Below are positions 9,821-18,381 of a stretch of 49,203 nt of DNA, piece after piece. The translations under genes and the position numbers were made by a program. The notes beneath the pieces are model-generated. The model was not told the origin of the DNA. It saw only the letters and a list, made by a program, of their open reading frames with translations, and searched no databases. Source of the stretch: Rhodospirillaceae bacterium (GTDB taxonomy: Bacteria; Pseudomonadota; Alphaproteobacteria; Rhodospirillales; UBA2165); the NCBI GenBank assembly GCA_002723345.1, contig PBNV01000048.1:1-49203 (forward strand), in the 5' to 3' direction. The stretch's first letter is position 1. Every line of letters begins with the position of its first letter.

Positions 9821-10846
9821 TTATGCTGCGCTAATGATCTCAGTTTTCTCTTCCCTGAACTCTGGCATCACTTCGCTAGCAAATATTTGAAGCGTCTCAA
9901 TGTTATCGGGTATTAGTATCAGTATATGGGTGAAGCCCATGCTCTCCAATATCTTAAGACGTTCGATGATTTTGTCAGGGTTTCCAATGAGCGCCGCCTC
10001 CTCCATATCGAGAATTGGATCTGAGTAGCTCTCTGGCTCGTCTTTAACCAACCCCGGTAAAGCACCAAATTTTTCTATCATTTTTGTTACACGCACATCG
10101 CGTTTTTTTAACGCGTCCTGATACTCCTCCTCAGAGAGGGTAATCGTCAAACCCCTGGCCAAGCCAACTTCCATGGGATCAAATCCCCTACCTGAAGCGG
10201 CGCACGCCTTCTGCCAAACCTTCAGTCTTTCCTCAGTTCGCTCGAACGACGCGAATTGGTCAAAAAGAACATTCATGTCCGACTCTGCCACTCGCGCTAT
10301 GGACTCGTCAGTTCCTGCGGCTGTCCATAACGGGGGATGGGGCTCCTGAATTGTGTATGGTTCCACGATGATATCGTCGAATTGCCAAAATTTGCCATCA
10401 TGACTAAATCGCTCTTCAGAGGTCCACGCTTTTTTGATCACCTCAATCGATTCTTGAAAGCGTTCCAGGGCTTCCTCTCGTGGAATACAGAAACCCTTAT
10501 ATTCCATGTCTCGGTAGCCTTTGCCGACACCAAAATCTAGGCGTCCGCCCGATAGTAGATCAAGTGTAGCCGTTTGTTCTGCAAGTAAAACAGGGTTGTG
10601 CCACGGAAGAACCGTAACGGATGTGCCCAATCTTATCTTTTCAGTTTTTGCAGCAATATAGGTCAGGAGATTAAGTGAGGCTGAGACCTGGCCACCACCT
10701 GTGAAATGATGTTCAACCATAAACATGCTTTCATAACCTAGCTTCTCAGCCTCGATTATGAGATCCACAAAACCATCGTAGCCCTTGCTGTCCGCCGTAT
10801 CTGCACTTTTATTAGCAACGGCGCCACCAAATAAACCGAATTTCAT
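9821..10846 (-). CDS. luciferase-like (LLM class) flavin-dependent monooxygenase
   Basis: A 341-residue bacterial-luciferase-family protein. Marks are the N-terminal MKFGLF strand, MVEHHFT, RLGTSVTVLPWHNP, and SGGRLDFGVGKGYR, all typical of LLM flavin oxidoreductases with a TIM barrel. The family uses FMNH2 or F420 to oxidise diverse substrates; the substrate cannot be told here. It stands alone, with a perfect palindrome just upstream at 10864-10876 that could be an operator. Confidence 0.88.
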   Translation of the reverse strand: MKFGLFGGAVANKSADTADSKGYDGFVDLIIEAEKLGYESMFMVEHHFTGGGQVSASLNLLTYIAAKTEKIRLGTSVTVLPWHNPVLLAEQTATLDLLSGGRLDFGVGKGYRDMEYKGFCIPREEALERFQESIEVIKKAWTSEERFSHDGKFWQFDDIIVEPYTIQEPHPPLWTAAGTDESIARVAESDMNVLFDQFASFERTEERLKVWQKACAASGRGFDPMEVGLARGLTITLSEEEYQDALKKRDVRVTKMIEKFGALPGLVKDEPESYSDPILDMEEAALIGNPDKIIERLKILESMGFTHILILIPDNIETLQIFASEVMPEFREEKTEIISAA

Positions 10847-11160
10847 TTGCGCGGTCCTCTGTCGGTATCAGATACCTCTGCCATAATATAGGGTAATAAA
10901 ACCCGAAGCGCTAGTTCCTGACAGCTAGTGCCGGCACGTCATGTTACAATTTTTTTGCTTTGTCTTGGCTCATCGGAGCCATTTTCGCTCCTCCGCTCAT
11001 CTCGATCTCAACTTGAAGACCTCGATCATTACATGATGCCCTGCCAGCCCAGCGGTTCAATACCGGAGATTTAATTTTCATGAGGTGTGGCAATCCGTGC
11101 CAGGCGAGAAAGGTGTAAGTAACGGGATATATTAGAGCAGAACTTTTTGGCCGTTTATCT
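10847..11160. other. 314-bp intergenic stretch without a gene
   Basis: No credible coding frame is seen between the acyl-CoA synthetase end and the monooxygenase start, both on the minus strand. It contains the palindrome at 10864-10876 and a seven-base inverted repeat with one wobble pair (10908-10914 with 10925-10931), followed 19 bases later by a T7 run. The latter might be a plus-strand terminator remnant; nothing else stands out. Confidence 0.5.
10864..10876. promoter_or_regulatory. perfect palindrome upstream of the monooxygenase
   Basis: GGTATC-A-GATACC is a six-base perfect inverted repeat with one central base. It lies 18 bases before the ATG at 10846 and between it and an AT-rich stretch (TATTAT on the minus strand) that could be a -10 element. 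This is the usual place of an operator. No regulator gene is adjacent. Confidence 0.35.
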
Positions 11161-12702
11161 TCATTTGCTTCCGTAAATGCTGCGTAGTTCGTTTTTCAGT
11201 ATTTTGCCCATAGCACTTTTGGGCATCTCAGTCACAAAGTCCATCTGGCGCGGGATCTTGTAGCCCCCGATGCGCTCCCGGCAGTGATCAATGACGTCGG
11301 TTTCTGTCAGCGTGTTGCCTTCAGCGGGCACAATGACGGCGAACAACGCCTCCCCATATTTTTTGTCCGGCACCCCAACGACGGCACATTCTTGAATACC
11401 GGCATGCTGGTAAAGTGCAGCCTCAACTTCGGAGGTGTATATGTTTTCCCCGCCTGATACGATCATGTCCTTCTTTCGGTCCATCAAATACATGAGACCA
11501 TCTGCGTCCATACGGCCGACATCGCCTGTATGGAACCAGCCATTTCGAAACGATTTCTCTGTTTCTTCAGGGCGATTGAGGTATCCTCTAGAGACCTGCG
11601 GCCCCCGTACCGTCACCTCTCCCACTTCACCAAGTGGCAGCTCGTCACCACTGTCGTCGGTGATCTTCATATCGAGACCGACAAGGGGCCGGCCGGCGGA
11701 ACGAAGAACATTCGTATCACCAGCCTTAATAGCGTTTTTATGAATGTCCCAACCTAAATAGGTGAGGATGGGTGATGTTTCCGTTAGCCCGTATCCCTGC
11801 ACAATCTGGGTATGCGGAAACCCTTCGATGGATTTCTGAACCCATTCAGCTGCCATGGGGGAAGATCCATAAAGCATGATCCGAAGGCTAGACGTGTCGT
11901 ATTCCTCGAACCTGCTATTTGTGAGGTTCATAATGATCATGGTGGGCGCTTTCATGGTCGCCGTAACGCGATATTTCTGGATAACTTCTAGAGATGCTGT
12001 TGGCGAGAATACAGGTAGGTAACAATGCGCGGCGCCAACTAGCGTAAAGCCCGTGGACAATAAATCGGCAGCATGGAACATGGGCGCAGCATGGAGATAG
12101 ATGTCGGTGGGTACGGCGCCCATGGCGATGGCCATCTGCATGCCGTTGGAATGGATATTCTTGTGGGAAAGCTGGACGCCTTTGCTTCGGCCGGTTGTCC
12201 CGCCAGTATAGAGGAGGATGGCCAGGTCATCTTCGTCTACAGGGCACTGCGGGGCCGATGGGGCAGCTGTCAAAAGTGCTTCATATTGCGGTTGGGATAT
12301 CTCATCGTCCGGAGGTCCCAAATAGATGGTTTGATCCCTCCATGGGGCCAACTCTGCTGTGTCAGTTAAGGTTAAGAATGGCTTGCCCAGGGCCAATGCC
12401 CGGCAGTCTGCATCTTCCAAGATGTGCAAAATTTCGGGTGCGGCTAATCGGTGATTGATCGGGACTGCGATGGCACCGCTCCAATAACCGGCATGGATGA
12501 GCTCCGTGTATCGGAAGGAGTTCTCGCATATAATGCCGTAGCGATCTCCGGGACCGATGCCAAGGTCGGCTAGAAGCCCCGCGGCTTTGGCAACCCGGCC
12601 CACATGCTGAAACCATGTAAAACACTGTTCTTCATCGACAATTGCTGGCCGGTCACCATGCAACTTCAGCGCATTGTCCAATGCTGATAGCATTGTAAGC
12701 AT
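11161..12702 (-). CDS. acyl-CoA synthetase (AMP-forming ligase)
   Basis: A 513-residue adenylate-forming enzyme. The phosphate loop LLYTGGTTGRSKG is at about residues 164-175, followed by QGYGLTE, the hinge-region TGDVGRMD and DRKKDMIVSGGENIY, and the C-terminal catalytic lysine K500 in PKSAMGKILK. It activates a carboxylic acid to acyl-AMP and then acyl-CoA. The length fits medium/long-chain or aromatic acid ligases rather than propionyl-CoA synthetase PrpE, which is longer. Two nearby Met codons (1 and 4) are possible starts. It is transcribed alone. Confidence 0.92.
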   Translation of the reverse strand: MLTMLSALDNALKLHGDRPAIVDEEQCFTWFQHVGRVAKAAGLLADLGIGPGDRYGIICENSFRYTELIHAGYWSGAIAVPINHRLAAPEILHILEDADCRALALGKPFLTLTDTAELAPWRDQTIYLGPPDDEISQPQYEALLTAAPSAPQCPVDEDDLAILLYTGGTTGRSKGVQLSHKNIHSNGMQMAIAMGAVPTDIYLHAAPMFHAADLLSTGFTLVGAAHCYLPVFSPTASLEVIQKYRVTATMKAPTMIIMNLTNSRFEEYDTSSLRIMLYGSSPMAAEWVQKSIEGFPHTQIVQGYGLTETSPILTYLGWDIHKNAIKAGDTNVLRSAGRPLVGLDMKITDDSGDELPLGEVGEVTVRGPQVSRGYLNRPEETEKSFRNGWFHTGDVGRMDADGLMYLMDRKKDMIVSGGENIYTSEVEAALYQHAGIQECAVVGVPDKKYGEALFAVIVPAEGNTLTETDVIDHCRERIGGYKIPRQMDFVTEMPKSAMGKILKNELRSIYGSK

Positions 12703-12776
12703 TGTGCACGAAGCCTCCCCTGTTTTTGAATTGTTCTTATGATTAACGTTAGCTTACTTCCATGGGGACTAAATCG

Positions 12777-14096
12777 TCAATTCCAGTTATGTCGGGCACA
12801 GGTCCTAAAACCAGCCAGAACGTCCTGTCTTTCATGAGTGAAGAAATTCCGGTGTGTGTTGTTTACCATCCTGCTTCGGGTCGCCCAGGAGCCGCCCCGC
12901 AAGACCTTGCGGGTGTAAAACACTGGCTCCGAATAGTCCCGATAAGCATCCGCCGAAAATCCAGGGTAAGGTTCGAAAGTTGAGCTCGTCCATTCCCATA
13001 TGTTCCCCAGCATTTGGCGGCACCCCCACGCGCTGTCGCCGCCGGCAAAGGCGGCTACATCGACGCATCCAGTGCTTCGGCCATCCAAATTGGCTTTGCC
13101 GGTTGTGTCGCGCTCATGACCCCAGGGATAGGGGCGCTTAGTCCGGCCAAGGCCGACGCCGTCGGGCTCGGATGCGGCTGCCACCTCCCACTCCATTTCT
13201 GTTGGTAACCGGCGGCCCGCCCATTCGCAGTACGCCATAGCCTCGTACCAATTCACGTGAACAACGGGCTCATACGGGGGTAAATCGATAACTTGATCAA
13301 AGCGTCTGGTCAGCCATTTGGCGGGACCATCTGAAATCCAATAGATTGGGTGCTGTTGGCCACTCGCCTTCAAATCTCCCCAAGCGACGTCTGGCCAGAG
13401 GTCTCTGCGGTGATATCCATCGTCGGCCACAAAGGCTGCGAACTCTTCATTCGTGACCGGTGCCTTGGCGATCTTGAACGGGTAGACGGTTACATCGTGG
13501 GCCCATTTTTCATTATCGAAAAGGAATGGCGCATCTCGCTCGGAACCTAGCCGAAACGTGCCTCCCGGGATATCTGCGTCGCCTGGATATGGCCCGGTAT
13601 CTGCTTCTGTGAGAGTTAGGTCTCTGGTGGTCGCGAATTTTGGCGCGGGATAAGCCAGGGTTTGGCGTGAGTAGGAGTAAGCCTCATTGTGCATGTCCTG
13701 GTGGAAGGTAGCGAATTGATATATAAAACTGTCGGCCTCATCTGCTTTACCTTCTTCTAAGCGGTCAAAAATCTTATTCTTGATTTGATCGATATAGGTC
13801 AGAGACTCATTGAGTTGAAGAAGGGGAAGATCCCAGCGTACACTGTGTTCAATGGCGATTGAGTCGTAGACTTTATCTAGATCAGGCCTAATGGGATCAA
13901 GGCCATGAAGCTTTCGGAGGATAAACTGCTCAGTAAACCAGGCGACGTGCCCGATTTCCCAGAGTAGAGGGTTCACCACTGGAAGCTGGGGGCCCATCAT
14001 TTGATCTTGGTTTAGGCCGTCCAGAAGTTCCATTGTTCTTGAATGCGCGTCTTCGAGAATGTCTACAAGATAGTCCTTTGTGACCAGGGCTGTCAT
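12777..14096 (-). CDS. senA: EgtB-like sulfoxide synthase homologue, probable selenoneine synthase SenA
   Basis: A 439-residue protein with an N-terminal DinB_2 domain and a C-terminal FGE-sulfatase domain, the EgtB layout. Non-haem iron ligands are visible as H50 and the HX3HXE motif H132/H136/E138. EgtB joins hercynine to a sulfur donor; SenA is the relative that joins hercynine to a selenosugar to make selenoneine. The ending, GFRTCAR, differs from the GIRLA-type end I associate with true EgtB. The divergent neighbour at 14128 is a SenB-like glycosyltransferase, which favours SenA. EgtD (hercynine) and SenC/SelD are not in the window. EgtB function in ergothioneine synthesis remains possible. 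Confidence 0.72.
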   Translation of the reverse strand: MTALVTKDYLVDILEDAHSRTMELLDGLNQDQMMGPQLPVVNPLLWEIGHVAWFTEQFILRKLHGLDPIRPDLDKVYDSIAIEHSVRWDLPLLQLNESLTYIDQIKNKIFDRLEEGKADEADSFIYQFATFHQDMHNEAYSYSRQTLAYPAPKFATTRDLTLTEADTGPYPGDADIPGGTFRLGSERDAPFLFDNEKWAHDVTVYPFKIAKAPVTNEEFAAFVADDGYHRRDLWPDVAWGDLKASGQQHPIYWISDGPAKWLTRRFDQVIDLPPYEPVVHVNWYEAMAYCEWAGRRLPTEMEWEVAAASEPDGVGLGRTKRPYPWGHERDTTGKANLDGRSTGCVDVAAFAGGDSAWGCRQMLGNIWEWTSSTFEPYPGFSADAYRDYSEPVFYTRKVLRGGSWATRSRMVNNTHRNFFTHERQDVLAGFRTCARHNWN

Positions 14097-14127
14097 ATTA
14101 AGTCTCTCTAACTGTCCTTTAATACAT

Positions 14128-15081
14128 ATGAAGATTATTCAGATTACACCAGCCGGAAGAAAGTCAAAATCCGGAAATCGAACAACTGCCGACCGTTGGA
14201 CCCGCATATTGCGTGACCTGGGCAATGACGTGGAGACGCTCACCGAATACCAAGGCCAATCAGCGGATATGATGGTTGCGATCCATGCATGGCGCAGTGC
14301 AGACGCCATAGACGACTTCAAGAAAAAATTTTCAAACCGGCCTATTGTTCTCTGTCTCGGGGGCACTGACATCAATCAATTTATCCATACGCACCCAGAG
14401 ACCACACTCTCATCCATGGAATTAGCGGATGCGTTGGTGGGATTGCATGAACGAATAGGGGATATAATACCACGACGTTTCAAATCCAAATTACACGTCA
14501 TACTGCAATCTGCGAGGCCGCTCCGCCGTTCTCGAGATCCCTCGACGCGATACTTTGAGGTATGTGTGATCGGCAATTTGCGTGACGTAAAAGACCCAAT
14601 GCGCGCCGCGATTGCCGTCAGAAAGATACCGAAGAGCTCAAAGCTGTATGTTCGACATTTTGGATCGGCATTTGATGAGCAGGCCCGCAACATTGCACAA
14701 ATCGAAATGAAGGCTAACCCCAGATACCGGTGGTTTGGGGAGGTGCCAGCCTGGCGCATTCGCCAAGAGCTGAGCCGAGCGCATGCCATGGTGATTTCCT
14801 CCCGAGCCGAAGGTGGGGCGAATGTGGTTTCCGAGGCTATAGTCGCTAATGTTCCCGTTATCGCTTCTGATATTGACGGTAATATCGGTTTGCTTGGACG
14901 AGAGTACGGTGGGTACTACAGGAGGGAAGATGAAGCCTCATTGCGCGATGTTTTGCTTCGACTGGAAAATAACCCAGATTTTTTGGAACAGTTGACCAAA
15001 CAGGTGAGGACGTTGGCGCCAAAATTTTCATACCAAAAGGAATTAGAAAGGTGGGGTAATTTAATCGCCGAGTTGTCATGA
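14128..15081 (+). CDS. senB: SenB-like selenosugar synthase (GT4-type glycosyltransferase)
   Basis: A 317-residue GT4-like protein starting MKIIQITPAG at 14128; an in-frame codon at 14080 would overlap the divergent gene and is not used. It has GNRTTADRW, LGGTDI, VCVIGNLRDVKDP, NPRYRWFGE, and the donor-site segment SRAEGGANVVSEAI followed by PVIASDIDG. This matches my memory of the SenB (TIGR04348) family, which makes a selenosugar from a UDP-sugar and selenophosphate. It sits head to head with the EgtB-like gene, 31 bp between start codons. A general glycosyltransferase is the alternative, but the pairing is strong support. Confidence 0.75.
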   Translation: MKIIQITPAGRKSKSGNRTTADRWTRILRDLGNDVETLTEYQGQSADMMVAIHAWRSADAIDDFKKKFSNRPIVLCLGGTDINQFIHTHPETTLSSMELADALVGLHERIGDIIPRRFKSKLHVILQSARPLRRSRDPSTRYFEVCVIGNLRDVKDPMRAAIAVRKIPKSSKLYVRHFGSAFDEQARNIAQIEMKANPRYRWFGEVPAWRIRQELSRAHAMVISSRAEGGANVVSEAIVANVPVIASDIDGNIGLLGREYGGYYRREDEASLRDVLLRLENNPDFLEQLTKQVRTLAPKFSYQKELERWGNLIAELS

Positions 15082-15099
15082 TTTTTGCCCCACTCTTCG

Positions 15100-15180
15100 C
15101 ACTTGGGTCTCAATAATTGCCATGGTTATTAAGGGAGATACCCTCTAAAACGCGTAATTCTGCCCAAGTGGTATTTTTTT
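15100..15180 (+). other. possible structured RNA with three stems and a T run
   Basis: An eight-base perfect inverted repeat, CACTTGGG (15100-15107) with CCCAAGTG (15163-15170), encloses two small hairpins: AATAA/TTATT (15112-15116 with 15126-15130) and GGG/CCC (15133-15135 with 15141-15143). A T7 run follows at 15174-15180. It lies between senB and ptxD and could be a terminator with a large loop or a leader RNA of ptxD. The inner stems are weak. Confidence 0.35.
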
Positions 15181-15295
15181 AACGTTGCAGGCTTAAAACG
15201 CCTCGTCTTATTGAAGAACAATGGAAAACCGGCCTGTTTTCGCAAAAAAATGTTCAGATCTCCGACTATACCTCATGAAACAGAGTAGTAAAAAA

Positions 15296-16300
15296 ATGTC
15301 ATCAAAACTGGTTGTGGCCCAACCCATTCATAACAATGTCCTCTCCTACCTAGAGCAACACGCCGATGTTGAGATGAATCCTGGTCCGGAACCATATGGT
15401 CGAAGTGAGTTGATAGAAAAATGCGCGGACGCGCATGGTGTAATGGTGTTTATGACTGAACGTATCGATAACCAATTTTTAGAGACCTGCAAAAACATGA
15501 AGGTTATTTCTGGAGCTCTCAAGGGCTATAACAACATAAATGTTTATGAGTGCTCTCGCCAGAATATCCCGGTTACCATTGTTCCCGACCTTTTGAGTGA
15601 GCCGACAGGTGAATTAACGATAGGACTGATGCTCTCATTGGCGAGAAAAGTGTGCGCCGGAGACCGTTACATCAGGGGTGGTAATTTCTCAGGTTGGCGC
15701 CCGACGTTTTATGGCCAATCGCTATCAAAAGCTAATGTGCTTGTGATAGGTGCTGGTGCTGTTGGTAAAACGGTACTTCGAATGCTGAAAGGCTTTGGTT
15801 GTAAGTGCTCGTATGTTGACACGGTGCGGCTATCGGGAGAGGAAGAAATCGAGTTAGCTTGCAGTCCTACCGAGCTTAAAGAGGGTTTGCCGAACGCCGA
15901 TTTTGTAGTACTGGCTCTCCACCTAATGCCGGAGACACGGCATCTCGTCGATGAAATATTTTTATCAAAAATGAAAAAAAGTAGCTTTTTGATCAATCCT
16001 GCACGAGGCTCCCTGGTGGATGAAAAGGCAGTCGAAGCAGCTTTGTTGGAGCAAAAAATAGCCGGCTATGCAGCCGACACGTTTGAAGTTGAAGATTGGA
16101 CAATACCAGATCGACCTCGGTCGATAAGCCCTGCTCTATTAGGGCTAGAAAATACGGTCTTCACGCCACATATTGGTTCGGCAGTAAGAGATGTGAGGGA
16201 GGCTATAGAATTTTCCGCCGCTAAAAGTCTGGTAGACGGCATCAACGGGCAAATCCCCGAGAATACTGTTAATGCAAAACATCTTCGGGAGGTTAGGTAG
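15296..16300 (+). CDS. ptxD: phosphite (phosphonate) dehydrogenase, PtxD type
   Basis: A D-2-hydroxyacid-dehydrogenase family protein of 334 residues when started at ATG 15296. With that start the residues reported for Pseudomonas stutzeri PtxD fall at the same numbers: M53, K76, W134, R237, E266 and H292. The NAD loop is GAGAVG (152-157) with D175, favouring NAD. The segment DRPRSISPALL to TPHIGSAVR is diagnostic of PtxD rather than general dehydrogenases. It oxidises phosphite to phosphate in the cytoplasm. The ptxABC-like importer genes follow after 173 bp. An in-frame ATG at 15221 is rejected as it adds 25 unrelated residues. Confidence 0.92.
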   Translation: MSSKLVVAQPIHNNVLSYLEQHADVEMNPGPEPYGRSELIEKCADAHGVMVFMTERIDNQFLETCKNMKVISGALKGYNNINVYECSRQNIPVTIVPDLLSEPTGELTIGLMLSLARKVCAGDRYIRGGNFSGWRPTFYGQSLSKANVLVIGAGAVGKTVLRMLKGFGCKCSYVDTVRLSGEEEIELACSPTELKEGLPNADFVVLALHLMPETRHLVDEIFLSKMKKSSFLINPARGSLVDEKAVEAALLEQKIAGYAADTFEVEDWTIPDRPRSISPALLGLENTVFTPHIGSAVRDVREAIEFSAAKSLVDGINGQIPENTVNAKHLREVR

Positions 16301-16315
16301 TGAGTGCCTGTAAAT

Positions 16316-16347
16316 TTTATAGCTTGATTATAAACTCCTGTTTTTTT
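16316..16347 (+). terminator. AT-rich hairpin with T7 between ptxD and the importer
   Basis: TTTATA (16316-16321) pairs with TATAAA (16329-16334), and seven T follow at 16341-16347. The stem is all A-T and six bases separate it from the T run, so termination would be weak. It lies just after the ptxD stop and could reduce readthrough into the importer genes. Confidence 0.3.
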
Positions 16348-16473
16348 AACAAATCATTTAAATAGCAATTCGGCGTCTCGAGTGTGACTACTCTCAAGAA
16401 ATTTGATAAGTTAGTCTCAGCCAAAACCAACTTCCATTTAAATCGTTGGTGAGAAAACGAAGATAAGATCCCA

Positions 16474-17262
16474 ATGCCCAACGATATGTTAAAAAATCAT
16501 TCCAACGAGTCGCAAAAGGAAGTTTTCATCAAAACTGAAGACCTAAAGGTAATTTATGGTAACAGCGTTGTTGGTTTGGAGTCGACTAATCTGGCATTTT
16601 TTAATAATGAAATTACGGTTCTTTTAGGACCCTCGGGAGCTGGAAAGTCGACGCTACTGCGCGCTCTTAATCATCTCGTAAGGCCTACTGCCGGGAGAAT
16701 TATTGCTCAAGATCTCGGTGAAATTAACGGCAGAGATGTCGTTCGCCGTCACAGGCTTCGAACTGGCATGATTTTCCAGCAGCATCAACTGATCGAGAGG
16801 AAGACCGTACTACAGAATGTTTTGTTGAGCAGAATTGGTCAGTACTCCCTTTTACGAAGTTTGTTTCCTCTTCCCTCCAACGAACGAAATTGGGGGTTAG
16901 AATGCCTTGATAGGGTTCATCTACTTGAGAAAGCGCTTCAGCGTTGTGACTCACTGTCTGGCGGGCAACAACAACGAGTGGGTATCGCGCGAGCGATCGC
17001 ACAGCGTCCAGATATTATATTGGCTGATGAGCCCGTGGCCTCGCTTGATCCGGCTTCCTCGGAACTTGTGCTTGGCATGCTCAAAGAAATTTGCGAGCAA
17101 GATGCCATTCCGGCGATTTTGAGCCTTCACCAAATCGAATACGCAAGACGTTTTGCAGATCGGATTATTGGCCTATCACGTGGGAAAGTTGTCTTTGACG
17201 GGCCACCGACCGAGTTGCGAGATAAAACGGTAGATGACATCTATGCTTTCAATCAACATTAG
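16474..17262 (+). CDS. ptxA: phosphite/phosphonate ABC importer, ATP-binding protein
   Basis: A 262-residue ABC ATPase of the PhnC/PtxA type. Walker A is GPSGAGKST (52-60), the signature is LSGGQQQRVGIARA, and Walker B is IILADEPVASLDP, followed by a switch histidine in SLHQIEYA. It powers uptake through the permease at 18382 with the binding protein at 17430. Placement directly after ptxD indicates phosphite as substrate; by sequence alone it could equally serve phosphonates (PhnC). The gene starts at ATG 16474, 173 bp after ptxD. Confidence 0.9.
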   Translation: MPNDMLKNHSNESQKEVFIKTEDLKVIYGNSVVGLESTNLAFFNNEITVLLGPSGAGKSTLLRALNHLVRPTAGRIIAQDLGEINGRDVVRRHRLRTGMIFQQHQLIERKTVLQNVLLSRIGQYSLLRSLFPLPSNERNWGLECLDRVHLLEKALQRCDSLSGGQQQRVGIARAIAQRPDIILADEPVASLDPASSELVLGMLKEICEQDAIPAILSLHQIEYARRFADRIIGLSRGKVVFDGPPTELRDKTVDDIYAFNQH

Positions 17263-17302
17263 GAATTTCAGCTTAACATACAAGGTATAATCTCATCCGA
17301 TC

Positions 17303-17321
17303 ATACGGGTCTGCTTCGTAT
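17303..17321 (+). promoter_or_regulatory. small hairpin and TATAAT element before ptxB
   Basis: ATACG (17303-17307) can pair with CGTAT (17317-17321). A perfect TATAAT lies just upstream at 17286-17291 but without a good -35 hexamer at 16-18 bases. It may give ptxB extra expression relative to ptxA, as is common for binding-protein genes. Confidence 0.25.
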
Positions 17322-17337
17322 AAAAACTCTGGAAAAA

Positions 17338-17423
17338 AGGAGAAAAAGTACATGACTGCAAAAGCCGTGCTTGGCAGAACATTAATTATTTATGGCGTCG
17401 CAATATCTGTAGCAAAAAGGAGA
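17338..17423 (+). promoter_or_regulatory. two near-identical ribosome-binding sites in front of ptxB
   Basis: AAGGAGAAA occurs twice: AGGAGA at 17338-17343 (eight bases before ATG 17352) and at 17418-17423 (six bases before ATG 17430). Both ATGs are in the same frame. The second gives the normal signal peptide, so the first may be a relic of a local duplication or produce a longer form. Confidence 0.55.
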
Positions 17424-17429
17424 AATACT

Positions 17430-18320
17430 ATGAGTAAACTTCGAAAATTTGCCGGTTACGTCGCAATTGTACTCGGTTTAATGACGTCATCTGCTATGGC
17501 AAGTGGTTCGCATGATCCCGCCACACTGAAAGTAGCACTTCTGCCAGATGAAAATGCTGCGACGATCATCCAGGATAATAAGCCGCTTCAGGCTTTTCTG
17601 CAGAAAAGACTCAACAAAAAAATTAAGTTAATTGTAACGACGGATTATTCCTCCATGATTGAGGCAATGCGGTTTGGTCGAATTGACATCGCTTATTTCG
17701 GGCCTGCCAGCTATACGATTGCCAAGGATAAGATGAAGGGTGGGAAACTGGATATAGAGCCATTTGCTGCTCGTCTGAAACGCGGCTCTACAACCTACCA
17801 GTCTGTTGTCATAGCTAGCGCTAAATCAGGTCTTGCATCGATAAAAGACATGAAAGGCAAAGGCCTTCAGGTCGCATTTGGTGACCAGGCTTCAACTTCG
17901 AGCCATTTCGCGCCAAAATTTACGCTTATGCAGGCGGGTGTGATTACCGGTAAAGATTATAAGGAAAATTTTTTGGGCGCTCACGATGCTGTAGCAATTA
18001 ACGTTCAACGCAACAACGCCCAGGTAGGTGGTCTCAGCAGGCCAATCTTTGAGCGTCTCTTGAGAAAGGGGCAGATCGACAAAACTAAAGTGAAGGTTCT
18101 GGCCTACTCTAAGCCACTCCCTCAATACCCTTGGGCTATGCGGACCGATTTGAACAGCGATCTGCAAATGGACATTCGGAAGGCTTTTTATAGCCTCAAA
18201 AAAGGGACTAAAACTGGCGACGCCATCCTCAAACCGTTCAAGGGTGAAGGTTTTGGCAAAGTAACGGATGCCGATTACGATATAATACGCTCCATTCGTA
18301 AAAGTGTCTCTGGTAAGTAA
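17430..18320 (+). CDS. ptxB: phosphite/phosphonate-binding periplasmic protein
   Basis: A PhnD-like substrate-binding protein of 296 residues from ATG 17430. That start gives a clean signal peptide (MSKLRKFAGY, then a hydrophobic core ending SAMASG). The mature part has LKVALLPDEN, the PhnD-like ligand segment DIAYFGPASY, and VAFGDQASTSSH. It catches the oxyanion in the periplasm and hands it to the permease. A second in-frame start at 17352, also with AGGAGA upstream, would add 26 residues before the signal sequence. Genomic position next to ptxD points to phosphite. Confidence 0.88.
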   Translation: MSKLRKFAGYVAIVLGLMTSSAMASGSHDPATLKVALLPDENAATIIQDNKPLQAFLQKRLNKKIKLIVTTDYSSMIEAMRFGRIDIAYFGPASYTIAKDKMKGGKLDIEPFAARLKRGSTTYQSVVIASAKSGLASIKDMKGKGLQVAFGDQASTSSHFAPKFTLMQAGVITGKDYKENFLGAHDAVAINVQRNNAQVGGLSRPIFERLLRKGQIDKTKVKVLAYSKPLPQYPWAMRTDLNSDLQMDIRKAFYSLKKGTKTGDAILKPFKGEGFGKVTDADYDIIRSIRKSVSGK

Positions 18321-18381
18321 TAGAGTTCAGACCAGAAATTAGCGAAACGCCGGTAGGCTCAGCGATTACAGGGTCAATAGA

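Noticed and set aside
15100..15180. Confident call of a rho-independent terminator or known riboswitch
   Set aside because: The closing stem has a 55-base loop and no match to a riboswitch family I can recognise; kept only as a structure candidate.
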